Assembly (NCBI GenBank): GCA_012837525.1 | Contig: DUQZ01000013.1 | Span: 1 to 64,000 of the forward strand | Reading direction: 5' to 3' | Length of the DNA: 64,000 bases | From: Clostridiales bacterium | Lineage (GTDB): Bacteria > Bacillota > Clostridia > Christensenellales > Aristaeellaceae | Shown: piece by piece, positions 53,074 through 62,459 of the stretch | How the letters are laid out: every line of letters starts with the position of its first letter | How positions within the stretch are numbered: the stretch's first letter is position 1 | The notes under the pieces: model-generated | Told to the model about the DNA's origin: nothing | Databases searched by the model: none | The model's input: only the letters and a program-made list of their open reading frames with translations | Position numbers and translations under genes: made by a program

Positions 53074-53586
53074 ATGGAACATTTTGAAATGGTAGAAAAA
53101 CTGCGCCAGAAGGCAAACATCAGCTACGAGGAAGCCAAAAACGCGCTGGAACAAACCGACTGGGACCTGCTGGACGCCCTGGTCTACCTGGAAAGCCAGG
53201 ACAAGATCAAAAAGGAGCCGGCGGACAGCTTCACCACAAGGAAGGAAAAGCAAGAGCAGCCCCAGGAGGAAGACCTGCGCGGCGTGTTCACCCGGGTGTT
53301 CAGCTACATCGCGGAGTTGATCAACAAGGCCAACAACATCCACATGGATGTGAGCAAACAGGGCAAGACCGCCATCTCCATCCCGCTGACTGTGCTCATC
53401 CTGCTGCTCATCTTCATGTTCTGGTGGGTGCTGCCCATCATGGTGCTGGGGCTCTTCCTGGGCTTCCGCTACAGCTTCCGCGGCCACCAGATGACGGGCA
53501 CCGTCAACAAGGCCATGGACAAGGCGGCGCAGACCGCCGAACAGATCAAAAGCAACATTCACACCGACCCGCACCACGAGGAATAA
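53074..53586 (+). CDS. DUF4342 protein with UBA-like domain and membrane segment
   Basis: A 170-residue protein. Residues 1-45 match the DUF4342 / UBA-like helix bundle (V-E-K-L-R-Q-K-A-N-I-S-Y-E-E-A, W-D-L-L-D-A-L-V-Y-L-E). A charged linker leads to one or two membrane segments (about 105-135) and a positively charged tail. The function of the family is unknown. Start ATG 53074 follows GAGGAGG. It precedes a two-component system but is separated from it by a terminator. Confidence 0.8.
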   Translation: MEHFEMVEKLRQKANISYEEAKNALEQTDWDLLDALVYLESQDKIKKEPADSFTTRKEKQEQPQEEDLRGVFTRVFSYIAELINKANNIHMDVSKQGKTAISIPLTVLILLLIFMFWWVLPIMVLGLFLGFRYSFRGHQMTGTVNKAMDKAAQTAEQIKSNIHTDPHHEE

Positions 53587-53596
53587 TCCGACCAGG

Positions 53597-53630
53597 AAGC
53601 ACAAGGGGCGCAGATCCCCTTGTGCTTTTA
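53597..53630 (+). terminator. Terminator of the DUF4342 gene
   Basis: A perfect 12-bp stem (53597-53608 / 53616-53627) with a 7-nt loop; the run of T continues to 53630. Confidence 0.75.
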
Positions 53631-53685
53631 TGATGCTCATGTGATACTAATGGACAACAGCAATACGACCCAACCCGGAGGAAGC

Positions 53686-54366
53686 ATGCACAAGATTTTA
53701 CTGGTAGAGGACGAGCCCAACATCGCCCGCTTTGTGGAATTGGAATTGACCCACGAGGGCTATGAGGTCACCAAGGCGGAGGACGGGCGCGAGGGCCTGA
53801 AGTTGGCCGAGGGCGGCGGCTTTGATCTGATGCTGCTGGACATCATGCTGCCCGGGCTCAATGGCCTGGAGGTGCTGCGCCGCCTGCGGAAATCCAGCCA
53901 GCTGCCCGTGATCATGCTGACCGCCCGGGACGCCGTGATGGACAAGGTGACCGGCCTGGACATGGGCGCGGATGACTACATCACCAAGCCCTTTTCCATT
54001 GAGGAATTGCTGGCGCGCATCCGCACCGCCTTGCGCAAACAGGTAAAGCAGGAAACGCAGCAACTAACCTATGGCCCCTTAAGCATGGATGTGATGCGCC
54101 ATTTGGTGATGATTGATGAGGATACGGTGGAATTAACCGGGCGGGAGTTTTCCCTCTTGCAAACCCTGCTTGAAAACCAGGGCATTGTCCTCTCCCGCGA
54201 GACATTGATGGACCGCGTGTGGGGCTATGACTTTGTGGGCGAGACCAACCTGGTGGATGTGTACATCCGCTACCTGCGCGCCAAGATTGCCGAGAAGACG
54301 GACCGCAAGCTGATCCAGACTGTGCGCGGTGTGGGCTATGTGCTGCGGGAGGAAGAGGGCGCATGA
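53686..54366 (+). CDS. OmpR-family response regulator
   Basis: A 226-residue regulator. Receiver: V-E-D-E-P, Asp52 in L-L-D-I-M-L-P-G, T-A-R-D switch and I-T-K-P-F-S lysine. Winged helix: E-F-S-L-L-Q-T-L, V-W-G-Y-D-F and Y-I-R-Y-L-R-A-K-I. It resembles ArlR/CsrR-type regulators. Start ATG 53686 follows GGAGG; the frame further upstream crosses the terminator. Its stop overlaps the kinase start by 4 bases. Confidence 0.9.
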   Translation: MHKILLVEDEPNIARFVELELTHEGYEVTKAEDGREGLKLAEGGGFDLMLLDIMLPGLNGLEVLRRLRKSSQLPVIMLTARDAVMDKVTGLDMGADDYITKPFSIEELLARIRTALRKQVKQETQQLTYGPLSMDVMRHLVMIDEDTVELTGREFSLLQTLLENQGIVLSRETLMDRVWGYDFVGETNLVDVYIRYLRAKIAEKTDRKLIQTVRGVGYVLREEEGA

Positions 54367-55670
54367 GCGAAAGCAAGCGCATGAAATCCATCGCAAGGCG
54401 GGTGTCCACCAGCTTTGTGCTGCGCCTGCTGTTCATCATGCTGCTGGTTAATATCGTCCTGATCTTCAGCGTCCTGGGCTGGTCGGCCTACAGTGTGGAG
54501 AAGGCCGCGCTGGGCAGTGACTGGCAGCCCAGCCTGACGCGCGAACTCCATTTTGACCGCTCGCTGCCCGTCATCACCGGCTTTGAACGTTTGACGTATT
54601 CCTTCTCGCTTCCAGGCGGTGAAACACACCGCATGCCCCTGGGCGAAACGCTGTTCAACTTCATCCCTGTTTTAAACGTGCTGCTCATCGCGCAGGTCAT
54701 CATCGTGGTTATCGAGTACCGCGGCTTTCGCCGAAAAACCCTGCTGCTGCTCTCCCCGCTGCAAAAGATCGCGCAGACCGCGCAGGCCCTCAGCGAAACC
54801 CAGTTTGACGAGCAGAAATTTCACAGCCTGGAGGACGCCATCCAGAACATCAGCGTGCTCTCCCCCGGCGCGCGCTTGTCCACCGGCCACAGCGAGCTGA
54901 TGGGCCTGGAGAACGCGGTGAACAACCTCATCAGCCGGATGCACGAGGCCTACCGGCAGCAGACGCGCTTTGTGTCCGACGCCTCGCACGAATTGCGCAC
55001 GCCCATCGCGGTCATCAAGGGCTATGCCGAGTTGCTCAACCGCTGGGGCAAGGACGATCCCAAGGTGATGGAAGAATCCGTCGCCGCCATGCTGGCGGAG
55101 GCCGACAACATGCAGCGGCTGGTGGAGCAGCTGCTGTTTTTGGCGCGGGGTGACGCGGGCCGCACCGCCTTTTCGCCGGAGAAGGTGGATTTGCGGGAGC
55201 TATTGCTGTCCGCGGTGGATGAGTACAAGCTCATCGGCACCAAGCATACCTGGCGCATCCGGGCGGAGGAGCCTGTGTTTACCTTTGGCGATGAAGCCAT
55301 GCTCAAGCAGGCCTTGCGCATTTTGGCGGACAACGCCATCAAGTACTCACCCGAGGGCTCTATCATCACCCTGCGCGCGCATTACACGCCCCAGGGCATG
55401 GCCACCCTCAGCGTGCAGGACAACGGCACCGGCATCAAGGCGGAGGATTTGCCCCATCTGTTTGAGCGCTTCTACCGAAGCGACCCAGCCCGCTCCCGCG
55501 GGGGCACTGGCTTAGGCCTGGCGATTGCCAAATGGATCACCGAGCGGCACGAGGGGCACATCGACGTGTTCTCCAGCCTGGGGTTGGGCACGCGCTTCAC
55601 GATCAATTTGCCCGCCTACAAGGAGGAGGACAAAACAGCCCAGCCGAAAGCCGCCATGGCAGCAGAATAA
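54363..55670 (+). CDS. Sensor histidine kinase
   Basis: A 435-residue membrane kinase, partner of the preceding regulator. Two transmembrane helices (about 20-42 and 98-118) flank a short extracellular loop of about 55 residues. The phospho-acceptor is His209 in D-A-S-H-E-L-R-T-P. The N box (A-D-N-A-I-K-Y-S) and G boxes (D-N-G-T-G-I, G-T-G-L-G-L) are intact. The small sensor domain suggests it senses membrane or envelope state rather than a large ligand. The GH2 gene starts 33 bases after its stop, so co-transcription is possible. Confidence 0.9.
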   Translation: MSESKRMKSIARRVSTSFVLRLLFIMLLVNIVLIFSVLGWSAYSVEKAALGSDWQPSLTRELHFDRSLPVITGFERLTYSFSLPGGETHRMPLGETLFNFIPVLNVLLIAQVIIVVIEYRGFRRKTLLLLSPLQKIAQTAQALSETQFDEQKFHSLEDAIQNISVLSPGARLSTGHSELMGLENAVNNLISRMHEAYRQQTRFVSDASHELRTPIAVIKGYAELLNRWGKDDPKVMEESVAAMLAEADNMQRLVEQLLFLARGDAGRTAFSPEKVDLRELLLSAVDEYKLIGTKHTWRIRAEEPVFTFGDEAMLKQALRILADNAIKYSPEGSIITLRAHYTPQGMATLSVQDNGTGIKAEDLPHLFERFYRSDPARSRGGTGLGLAIAKWITERHEGHIDVFSSLGLGTRFTINLPAYKEEDKTAQPKAAMAAE

Positions 55671-55702
55671 ATTTATTATATTGATATTGAGGAGGCCCAT
55701 TG

Positions 55703-57472
55703 ATGAACAAGGTGTCACACACTGCCCATCCCCGTCCCGATTTTGCGCGGGCGGACTTCCAGCTGCTCAACGGCAGCTGGCAATTTGCGTTTGATGATGA
55801 GGACCAGGGCGTCAAAGACCGCTGGGAGCAGCCGGGGCATACACTGCCCATGACCATTGAGGTGCCCTTTTGCTACCAGAGCAAACAAAGCGGCATCCAC
55901 ACGGATGAGATCCACCCCATTATCTGGTACCGCAGGGCCTTTACCATCGCGCCCGACTGGGCGGGCAGGCACGTCTGGCTGCGCTTTGGCGCGGTGGATT
56001 TTGAAGCCTGGGTGTATGTCAACGGGCGGATGGTGGGCAGCCACCGCGGCGGCTACGCGCCCTTTGGGTTTGACATCACGCCCTATTTGGTGGAAGGCGA
56101 AAACGACCTGTGCCTGCGGGTGGTGGACACGCCGGATTTGTCCCAGCCGCGCGGCAAGCAGTACTGGCAGCGCGGGCTGATGGGCTGCTGGTACACCCCC
56201 ACCAGCGGCATCTGGCAGTCGGTCTACCTGGAGGCCACCGGGCACCACAGCTTTGATGTAATTCACGTGACCCCGGACATCGACAGCCGCGAGGCGCGCA
56301 TCAACACATTGATTGTGGGCGAGGTGAAAACGCCCCTGATGATTGAATATGAAGTGTCCCTGGACGGCCGGATTACCCACCGCGGGCAGTGGCAAACCAC
56401 CACACCCCGCGCCAATTTGACCCTGGACATGCGCGAGGCGGGTGTGGACTCCATGCGCTATTGGCGGCCGGAGGACCCGGCACTGTATCAGCTCACCCTC
56501 ACCTTAAAGCAGGAGGAACAGCCCCTGGACTGCGTGACCACCTACTTTGGCATGCGGTCGGTTGAGGTCAAAAACGGGCAGGTACTGCTCAACCACCAGC
56601 CCATCTACCAGCGCCTGGTGCTGGACCAGGGCTACTGGCCCGACACCCTGCTTACCCCGCCGGATGAGGAAGCCATCATCGCGGATGTAAAATGGATCAA
56701 GGAACTGGGCTTTAACGGGGTGCGCAAGCACCAGAAGGTTGAGGACCCGCGCTTTTACCACTGGTGTGACCGCATGGGCGTCTTAGTCTGGGGCGAATTG
56801 CCGGCCAGCTACACCTACAACAACCAGATGCTTCAAAACAATGTCAACGGGATGATGGACTTCATCAATCGGGATTACAACCACCCCAGCATTATTGCCT
56901 GGGTGCCGCTGAACGAATCCTGGGGTGTGCGGGAAATCTATGCCGATCCCAAACAGCAGGCGGCGGCCCGCATGCTGACGCAGCTTTGTTACGCGGCGGA
57001 CGGCACCCGCATCATCAGCGCCAATGACGGTTGGGAGCAGACGGAAACCGACATCTGCGGTCTGCATGATTACGCGGCAGATGGCGAAACCATCGCCCGC
57101 CACTTCGCCGACCGCGCGCAGGTGGAGCAGACCGGCTGTGACTGGCGCCTGGCTTATGCCAAGGGCGTTGTGCCAAGCGGCAAGGAAGCCTTTATCATCA
57201 CCGAGTACGGCGGCATCGCCATGCAAAACAAAGGCGCGCAGGAGGACATGGGCGGCATGGCCACCTGGGGCTACCACGACAAGGTGGAGGACGAGGACGC
57301 CTTCTTGGCCCGCTATGAGGATGTGACCAGCGCCATCTTTGACATCCCCTATTGCGTGGGCTACTGCTATACGCAATTGACCGACGTCATGCAGGAGATC
57401 AACGGCCTGCTGGGGCCGGACCGCGTGCCCAAAGCCGACCCGGCCAAAATCCGCAAGATTAACCGCGCCTAA
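55703..57472 (+). CDS. Glycoside hydrolase family 2 protein
   Basis: Retaining glycosidase of the beta-galactosidase / beta-glucuronidase family, 589 residues. Domain order is a sugar-binding jelly roll (about 15-180), an immunoglobulin-like domain (about 185-290) and a TIM barrel. The acid/base glutamate is in W-V-P-L-N-E-S-W-G and the nucleophile glutamate in I-I-T-E-Y-G-G. No signal peptide, so it acts on imported glycosides. The substrate cannot be fixed from sequence. Start ATG 55703 follows GAGGAGG. Confidence 0.88.
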   Translation: MNKVSHTAHPRPDFARADFQLLNGSWQFAFDDEDQGVKDRWEQPGHTLPMTIEVPFCYQSKQSGIHTDEIHPIIWYRRAFTIAPDWAGRHVWLRFGAVDFEAWVYVNGRMVGSHRGGYAPFGFDITPYLVEGENDLCLRVVDTPDLSQPRGKQYWQRGLMGCWYTPTSGIWQSVYLEATGHHSFDVIHVTPDIDSREARINTLIVGEVKTPLMIEYEVSLDGRITHRGQWQTTTPRANLTLDMREAGVDSMRYWRPEDPALYQLTLTLKQEEQPLDCVTTYFGMRSVEVKNGQVLLNHQPIYQRLVLDQGYWPDTLLTPPDEEAIIADVKWIKELGFNGVRKHQKVEDPRFYHWCDRMGVLVWGELPASYTYNNQMLQNNVNGMMDFINRDYNHPSIIAWVPLNESWGVREIYADPKQQAAARMLTQLCYAADGTRIISANDGWEQTETDICGLHDYAADGETIARHFADRAQVEQTGCDWRLAYAKGVVPSGKEAFIITEYGGIAMQNKGAQEDMGGMATWGYHDKVEDEDAFLARYEDVTSAIFDIPYCVGYCYTQLTDVMQEINGLLGPDRVPKADPAKIRKINRA

Positions 57473-57606
57473 TCCCGATTTTACCTACATTTTACATGAT
57501 TCCTTCTTCCTTCGCATGATCACGGGACAGGAAGCCCGGGGCTGGGGTATATAGGGCACAGGGCGGGGTTTGCCAAATGTTTTGCCCCGCGCCGGGAAGG
57601 AATACC

Positions 57607-58677
57607 ATGAGGAATGTAAAAAGGCGCTGGCCCAGGCGCTTGTTGATTGGGTTTGTCATCATCTTGGCGGCGCTGCTGCTTGCCATATGGCTTTTGATGG
57701 GCAGCAGCATCACCTCCCTTGCCAGCATCAGGCGGCCGCAAGCGGACAAGGACTTCTTTGTCATGGACTACCAGGCCGATTACGCGCTGGACAAATTGCT
57801 GGAGGACGGTATCGCCAGTGATACGGAGCTGATCCAGTTTCTGGTGCGCAACCTCTTGATGGGGCTGCCGGTCACCATTGATGTGCCGGAGATTGGCTGC
57901 ACCACCTTTGTGGCCAAAACCCCGGCGGGCGGCCACCTGTTTGGGCGCAATTTTGACCTGACAGAATCCCCCGGCAGGCTGCTGTATACCAGGCCCAAGA
58001 CAGGCTATGCCAGCATGAGCATGGTGAACCTGAGCTTCCTGGGCTTTTCGCCAACAGATCTGCCCACCAACCTTTTGAACAGTTTCAAAGCGCTGGCCGC
58101 CCCTTATGTGCCCATGGACGGCGTGAACGAGAAGGGGCTTGCCATTGGCGTGTTGATGCTGCAGACCGGGAACACCAAGCAGGATACCGGCAAAAAGCCC
58201 ATCACCACCACGGTGGCCATCCGCATGATTTTAGACCGCGCCGCCACCGTGGATGAGGCGGTGGAGTTGCTACGCGGCTATGACCTGCAGGCCTCCGCCG
58301 GCGGGGACCACCACTTCCACCTGGCGGACGCGCAGGGCAACTCCGTCGTGGTCTCCTACGAGAATAACGAGATGGTGGTCACCCAGTCTAAGGCCGCCGC
58401 CAACTTCCGCCTGGTGCCGGGCGCCCATGACCCCCGCGGCATCGGCCATGACCGCTATGACGGCGCGATAAAGCGCTTGGCAGAAACAGACGGCAGCCTG
58501 AGCGTGCAGGAAGCCATGGACCTGCTTGAAAAAGTGCACTCCATCCCCGAAATGTGGCCGGATAAGGAGACCCAGACCCAGTGGAGCGCGGTGTATGACC
58601 TGCAAAACCAAAGCCTGCTACTGTCCATCGCGCGGGATTTTGAGCAGCTGGAAACATATCATTTAAACACCCAGTGA
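57607..58677 (+). CDS. Choloylglycine hydrolase / penicillin V acylase family protein, membrane-anchored
   Basis: Ntn-fold amidase of the linear C-N bond family (bile-salt hydrolase, penicillin V acylase, N-acyl amidases), 356 residues. A transmembrane anchor covers about 12-31. The predicted nucleophile is Cys98 in E-I-G-C-T-T-F, followed by G-R-N-F-D (Arg114, Asp117), and N-E-K-G-L-A-I-G further on. In this class the cysteine becomes the N-terminus after processing, so the first 97 residues would be a pro-region that also tethers the precursor. The substrate is unknown; bile salts should not be assumed. Start ATG 57607 follows GGAAGG. Confidence 0.78.
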   Translation: MRNVKRRWPRRLLIGFVIILAALLLAIWLLMGSSITSLASIRRPQADKDFFVMDYQADYALDKLLEDGIASDTELIQFLVRNLLMGLPVTIDVPEIGCTTFVAKTPAGGHLFGRNFDLTESPGRLLYTRPKTGYASMSMVNLSFLGFSPTDLPTNLLNSFKALAAPYVPMDGVNEKGLAIGVLMLQTGNTKQDTGKKPITTTVAIRMILDRAATVDEAVELLRGYDLQASAGGDHHFHLADAQGNSVVVSYENNEMVVTQSKAAANFRLVPGAHDPRGIGHDRYDGAIKRLAETDGSLSVQEAMDLLEKVHSIPEMWPDKETQTQWSAVYDLQNQSLLLSIARDFEQLETYHLNTQ

Positions 58678-58727
58678 TCATGTGATCATCACTCTGCCAA
58701 ATGCCCTCCCAAACATAAGCATTACCA

Positions 58728-58760
58728 CCTGCAGATGGGATTTTCCATTTGCGGGTTTTT
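58728..58760 (+). terminator. Terminator after the choloylglycine-hydrolase-like gene
   Basis: An 11-bp stem (58728-58738 / 58745-58755) with two G-U pairs valid on the plus strand, a 6-nt loop, then TTTTT. Confidence 0.7.
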
Positions 58761-58838
58761 CATGCACGAAAAACACGCTCTGCCGCGTTTAATGGATGTC
58801 ACCCAAATGGTCCTTCAATAACCAGGAAGGAATGTGCT

Positions 58839-60227
58839 ATGAAAAAATCATCTCTCTCCCTGCTCTGTGCTGTCGTTCTTATCTTAGCACATCTTCTCCC
58901 CGTGTACGCAGGCAGCGAGACCTTGCGCTATCGCCTCAATGAACGCCACCCCGGTTTTCAGGCTTTCAAGGAGGCGCACCCTGACCTTACCCTGGTGCGG
59001 GATGAAACGGAATACCTCAACAGCTTTCAACGCCTGGGCGCATTGATTACCGGCACCTTCACAAGCGACGTATTCAATATGAGTTCCGGCATGGACGACT
59101 GCCAGCAGATCTTCTCCAAAGGCTATTGCACAGCCCTTGACCAGAGCGAGATGCTGCGCAGTTTGATCAGCCGCATGCACCCCATGATCGTGCGTCAGGT
59201 GACATGGGATAACCAGCTTTTAGCCTTGCCCAGCAGTCTTGTTTTCTCCTACTACGCGATTAACCGCAATGCCTGGGCGGAAGCGGGGCTGAGCACGGAA
59301 GATATTCCGCAGAGTTTTCCCCAGTTGTTGGACTTTCTCTCGCGCTGGTGTGACCGTGCTGAAGCGGAAATGGACCCCGGCATCCGTGTCATCAGCAGTT
59401 GGGATTATGAACTGTATTCCCCCTTCAGCTATATCGAGCGGCTGACCGGGCTGTTGATTCACAACCACATGATGCAGCTTGAGTATGCGGGCGAGCCGGT
59501 GCGTTTTCACACACCCGAAATGCTGGAACTGCTGGCGCAGATTCGGGACATCGGCCAGCGCCTCTATGACAACGAGCCGCCACCCCAAGATGTGGAATCA
59601 GGCGGCGGCAAAGAATTATTCGCGTCCATATCCCCAGGGGATTTTGGCGAAAACTGGCCTCAACACGCGGAGGACATGTTTTACCTCCCCATCAAGGAAA
59701 GCCAGCCGCGGCTGATTGAAGCCAAGCTCGATATGTTTGCTGTCAATGGGCGAACAAAAGTCCCGGACTTAGCCATTCAACTGCTGGAATCACTGTCAAC
59801 AGCGATGCCGGAGCACGAGACGGTGTTTTTGTTCCAGGATGCGGAGCCTGTTTTAAATCCCAACAATGATCGCAGTCGCAGTATCACCCAGGAAAACATC
59901 GCAAAGACCGAAGAAAAGTTGAAAGACGGCAATCTGTCCAGCCACGAGCGCCAGGATCTGGAGGCCGCATTGGCAAAATATCAAGCAATTCTATCATCCC
60001 TCGACACGGACGAAGAACGCTATCTGATGTCTTCCAGCCAACTGGCAGACTACAAAACCATGGCTGACAAACTCTGGTTTCCCAAGCCCGGCTTTTTCAA
60101 CGAGGGCGAGGACCACTTCCGCCTTCGGCAACTGATTGACCGGTTTGCCGCCGGGCAGCTGGACGGCCCAGGCTTCCTGCAGGAGCTGGACCGCATCGTC
60201 ATCACCATGGAGCAAGAGCGCATGTAA
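58839..60227 (+). CDS. Extracellular solute-binding protein, orphan
   Basis: A 462-residue exported protein. Signal peptide at 1-24 (K-K-S-S-L-S, core, V-Y-A-G) with no lipobox cysteine. The mature part has the layout of family-1 solute-binding proteins (V-F-N-M-S-S-G-M-D-D, Y-Y-A-I-N-R-N-A-W-A-E-A-G-L). No permease or ATPase is adjacent. The region around 375-410 is charged and likely helical (A-K-T-E-E-K-L-K-D-G). Start ATG 58839 follows GGAAGG. The ligand is unknown; a sensing or scavenging role is possible. Confidence 0.7.
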   Translation: MKKSSLSLLCAVVLILAHLLPVYAGSETLRYRLNERHPGFQAFKEAHPDLTLVRDETEYLNSFQRLGALITGTFTSDVFNMSSGMDDCQQIFSKGYCTALDQSEMLRSLISRMHPMIVRQVTWDNQLLALPSSLVFSYYAINRNAWAEAGLSTEDIPQSFPQLLDFLSRWCDRAEAEMDPGIRVISSWDYELYSPFSYIERLTGLLIHNHMMQLEYAGEPVRFHTPEMLELLAQIRDIGQRLYDNEPPPQDVESGGGKELFASISPGDFGENWPQHAEDMFYLPIKESQPRLIEAKLDMFAVNGRTKVPDLAIQLLESLSTAMPEHETVFLFQDAEPVLNPNNDRSRSITQENIAKTEEKLKDGNLSSHERQDLEAALAKYQAILSSLDTDEERYLMSSSQLADYKTMADKLWFPKPGFFNEGEDHFRLRQLIDRFAAGQLDGPGFLQELDRIVITMEQERM

Positions 60228-60281
60228 GCACCCAATCTTTAAAAACCCCCGCAATTCCCGTGTTTTCCAGCCCCGTTTTGG

Positions 60282-60310
60282 TTGAAAAACAAGGGGTACG
60301 GTGCTATACT
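60282..60310 (+). promoter_or_regulatory. Promoter of the M42 peptidase operon
   Basis: TTGAAA, 17-bp spacer, TATACT. The leader of about 85 nt holds two palindromes, AGGCTACG-CGTAGCCT (60330-60345, followed by a T-run) and CCAAACC-T-GGTTTGG. Confidence 0.65.
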
Positions 60311-60403
60311 TCATCATGGCTGGCTGCGCAGGCTACGCGTAGCCTCTGTTTTTCTGCGGGGCCAAACCTGGTTTGGTCTCTGACCTGACGAAAGGAAGCA
60401 TGT

Positions 60404-61441
60404 ATGAAAACAGTGGATTTCCTGCGGGAGATCACAAGGCTGCGCGGGCTGTCCGGGGATGAAGGCATCGTAAGCGCCTTTGTCGCCAAGCAGTTTGAGC
60501 CCTACTGCGATGAGGTCACGGTGGACGTGATGCACAACGTGATCGCGCGCAAAAAGGGCCCCGGCAAAAAGGTGATGTTCGCCGCGCACCTGGATGAGAT
60601 TGGCCTGATGGTTGTCAAAATTGAGGACGACGGCAGCATCCGTATGGGCCAGGTTGGCGGTGTGGACCCGCGCATCCTGCCCGGGCAGCGCGTCACCGTC
60701 TTTGGCAGGGAGCCTTTGCTGGGCATCATCGGCGCCAAGGCGCCCCATCTGCTGAGTGAGGCGGAGCGCGGCAAAAACTACAACCGCGAGGACCTGCACG
60801 TGGACCTGGGCTTGCCCGCTTCCCGCGTGAAGGAACTGGTGCAGATCGGCGACCAGATCCAACTGGAGCACCGCTTCACCGAGTTAAAGAACAACCGCAT
60901 CGCGGTGAAGACCTGTGATGACCGTGCCTGCGTGGCGATGATGTTTGACGCGCTCAAGCGCCTGCAGAACATCCGCCATGACGCGGATTTATACTTTGTT
61001 GCCACCGCCCAGGAGGAGGTGGGCTCCCGCGGCGCCAAAACATCGGCCTTCGCGCTGGAGCCGGATTACGCGGTCGCGCTGGACGTGTGCCACGCGGATA
61101 CGCCCGGCGCGCCCCAGGGCAGAACCATGAAGCTGAACTCCCTGGTGGCCTCCATGGGGCCTTATTTGCACCCCGTGCTGCGCGGCAAGCTGATGGACGT
61201 GGCTAAAGAAAACAACATCACCCTGCAAACCGCGGTGGTGCCGCGCTATACCAGTACAGACGCGGACGACATCGGCGCCGCGCGCGACGGCATCCCCACC
61301 GTCCTCCTGGAACTGCCGCTCAAATACATGCACACCACGGTGGAATTGCTGGATGGGAACCTTCTGGGGGAAGGCGGTCGCCTGCTTGCGCAGTTTGCCG
61401 CCGCCGTCAAGGAAGACTGGGAGGATGAGCTATGGACTTAA
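60404..61441 (+). CDS. M42 family metallopeptidase (1)
   Basis: Cytoplasmic zinc or cobalt aminopeptidase of the tetrahedral-aminopeptidase family that degrades short peptides. The 345-residue product shows H62 and D64 in A-A-H-L-D-E-I-G, the bridging aspartate in C-D-D-R-A-C, the glutamate pair in Q-E-E-V-G-S-R-G-A, D in L-D-V-C-H, and the last histidine in Y-M-H-T-T. Start ATG 60404 follows AAAGGAAG. First of three tandem paralogues that overlap or lie close together, presumably forming a peptide-degrading set with different specificities. Confidence 0.92.
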   Translation: MKTVDFLREITRLRGLSGDEGIVSAFVAKQFEPYCDEVTVDVMHNVIARKKGPGKKVMFAAHLDEIGLMVVKIEDDGSIRMGQVGGVDPRILPGQRVTVFGREPLLGIIGAKAPHLLSEAERGKNYNREDLHVDLGLPASRVKELVQIGDQIQLEHRFTELKNNRIAVKTCDDRACVAMMFDALKRLQNIRHDADLYFVATAQEEVGSRGAKTSAFALEPDYAVALDVCHADTPGAPQGRTMKLNSLVASMGPYLHPVLRGKLMDVAKENNITLQTAVVPRYTSTDADDIGAARDGIPTVLLELPLKYMHTTVELLDGNLLGEGGRLLAQFAAAVKEDWEDELWT

Positions 61442-62442
61442 AGACCCTGACTGAAGCCTTTGGCCCCTCTGGCTATGAAAACGAGGTGCGCAAGCTGCTG
61501 AAGGAAGCCGCCAGCGCATACTGCGATGATATCACCATTGACCGCAGCGGCAACCTGGTGTGCAGAAAGCCGGGCCGTGACCATGCCAAGCCCGCTGTCA
61601 CCTTCGCCGCGCACATGGATGAGATCGGCTTTATCATCACCGGCTACACAGATGACGGCCTGCTGCGCTTCCGCCCCATCGGCGGGGTGGACCCGCGGGT
61701 GGTGGTATCCAAGTTGGTCCTGATTGGCCCGGACCGCATCAAGGGCATCATCGGCGCGATGGCCATCCACCTGCAGACCGCCGCGGACCGCGAGCGGGTG
61801 CTGGGTTATGACAACCTGTATATCGACATCGGCGCTTCAGACGGCAAGGAGGCCGAAAAGCTGTGCCCCCTTGGCACCTACGCTGTGTTTGACAGCGAGT
61901 ATACCGAGTTTGGCGACGGCTTTGTCACCGCGCGCGCCCTGGATGACCGCGTGGGCTGCCTGAACCTGCTGGAAATTTTAAAGAACAGCGACTACGAAGG
62001 CGATTTGTGCTGCGTGTTTGTCACCCAGGAAGAAGTGGGCCTGCGCGGTTCCGCCGGCGCGGCCTTCCTGCTGCAGCCGGATATCGCCATCATCCTGGAG
62101 GGCACCGCCGCCAATGACCTGGGCGACACGCCCCCGCGCTACCAGGTGTGCGTGCCGGGTGAGGGCGTGGCCATCAGCTTCATGGACCATGCCAGCATCG
62201 CGGACCGTGACCTATTTCACCAGATGAAGGAGGTCGCCGCCCGGCAGGGCATCCCGCACCAGATCAAGCGCGCCATCACCGGCGGCAACGACGCGGGCAG
62301 TTTCCAGACCGCCGGCAAGGGCGCCAGGACCTGTGTCCTCTCCGTCCCCTGCCGCTATATCCACTCCGGCAACAATGTCGCCAAACTCAGTGACATCAAG
62401 GCGCAGGCTGATTTGGCCATCGCGTTTCTCAACAGCTTATAA
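61432..62442 (+). CDS. M42 family metallopeptidase (2)
   Basis: A 336-residue paralogue of the preceding gene. Metal-site residues are visible in A-A-H-M-D-E-I-G, A-L-D-D-R-V-G-C, Q-E-E-V-G-L-R-G and, near the end, C-R-Y-I-H-S. In place of the usual L-D-V it reads I-I-L-E-G-T-A-A-N-D, a glutamate at the metal position, as seen in some members. Start ATG 61432 overlaps the previous gene by 10 bases, so the two are co-translated. Confidence 0.92.
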   Translation: MDLKTLTEAFGPSGYENEVRKLLKEAASAYCDDITIDRSGNLVCRKPGRDHAKPAVTFAAHMDEIGFIITGYTDDGLLRFRPIGGVDPRVVVSKLVLIGPDRIKGIIGAMAIHLQTAADRERVLGYDNLYIDIGASDGKEAEKLCPLGTYAVFDSEYTEFGDGFVTARALDDRVGCLNLLEILKNSDYEGDLCCVFVTQEEVGLRGSAGAAFLLQPDIAIILEGTAANDLGDTPPRYQVCVPGEGVAISFMDHASIADRDLFHQMKEVAARQGIPHQIKRAITGGNDAGSFQTAGKGARTCVLSVPCRYIHSGNNVAKLSDIKAQADLAIAFLNSL

Positions 62443-62459
62443 GCAAGAGGAGGAATACC

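Noticed and set aside
57607-58677. Bile salt hydrolase call
   Set aside because: The family is right, but the pro-region and membrane anchor differ from classical bile salt hydrolases, so the substrate is left open.
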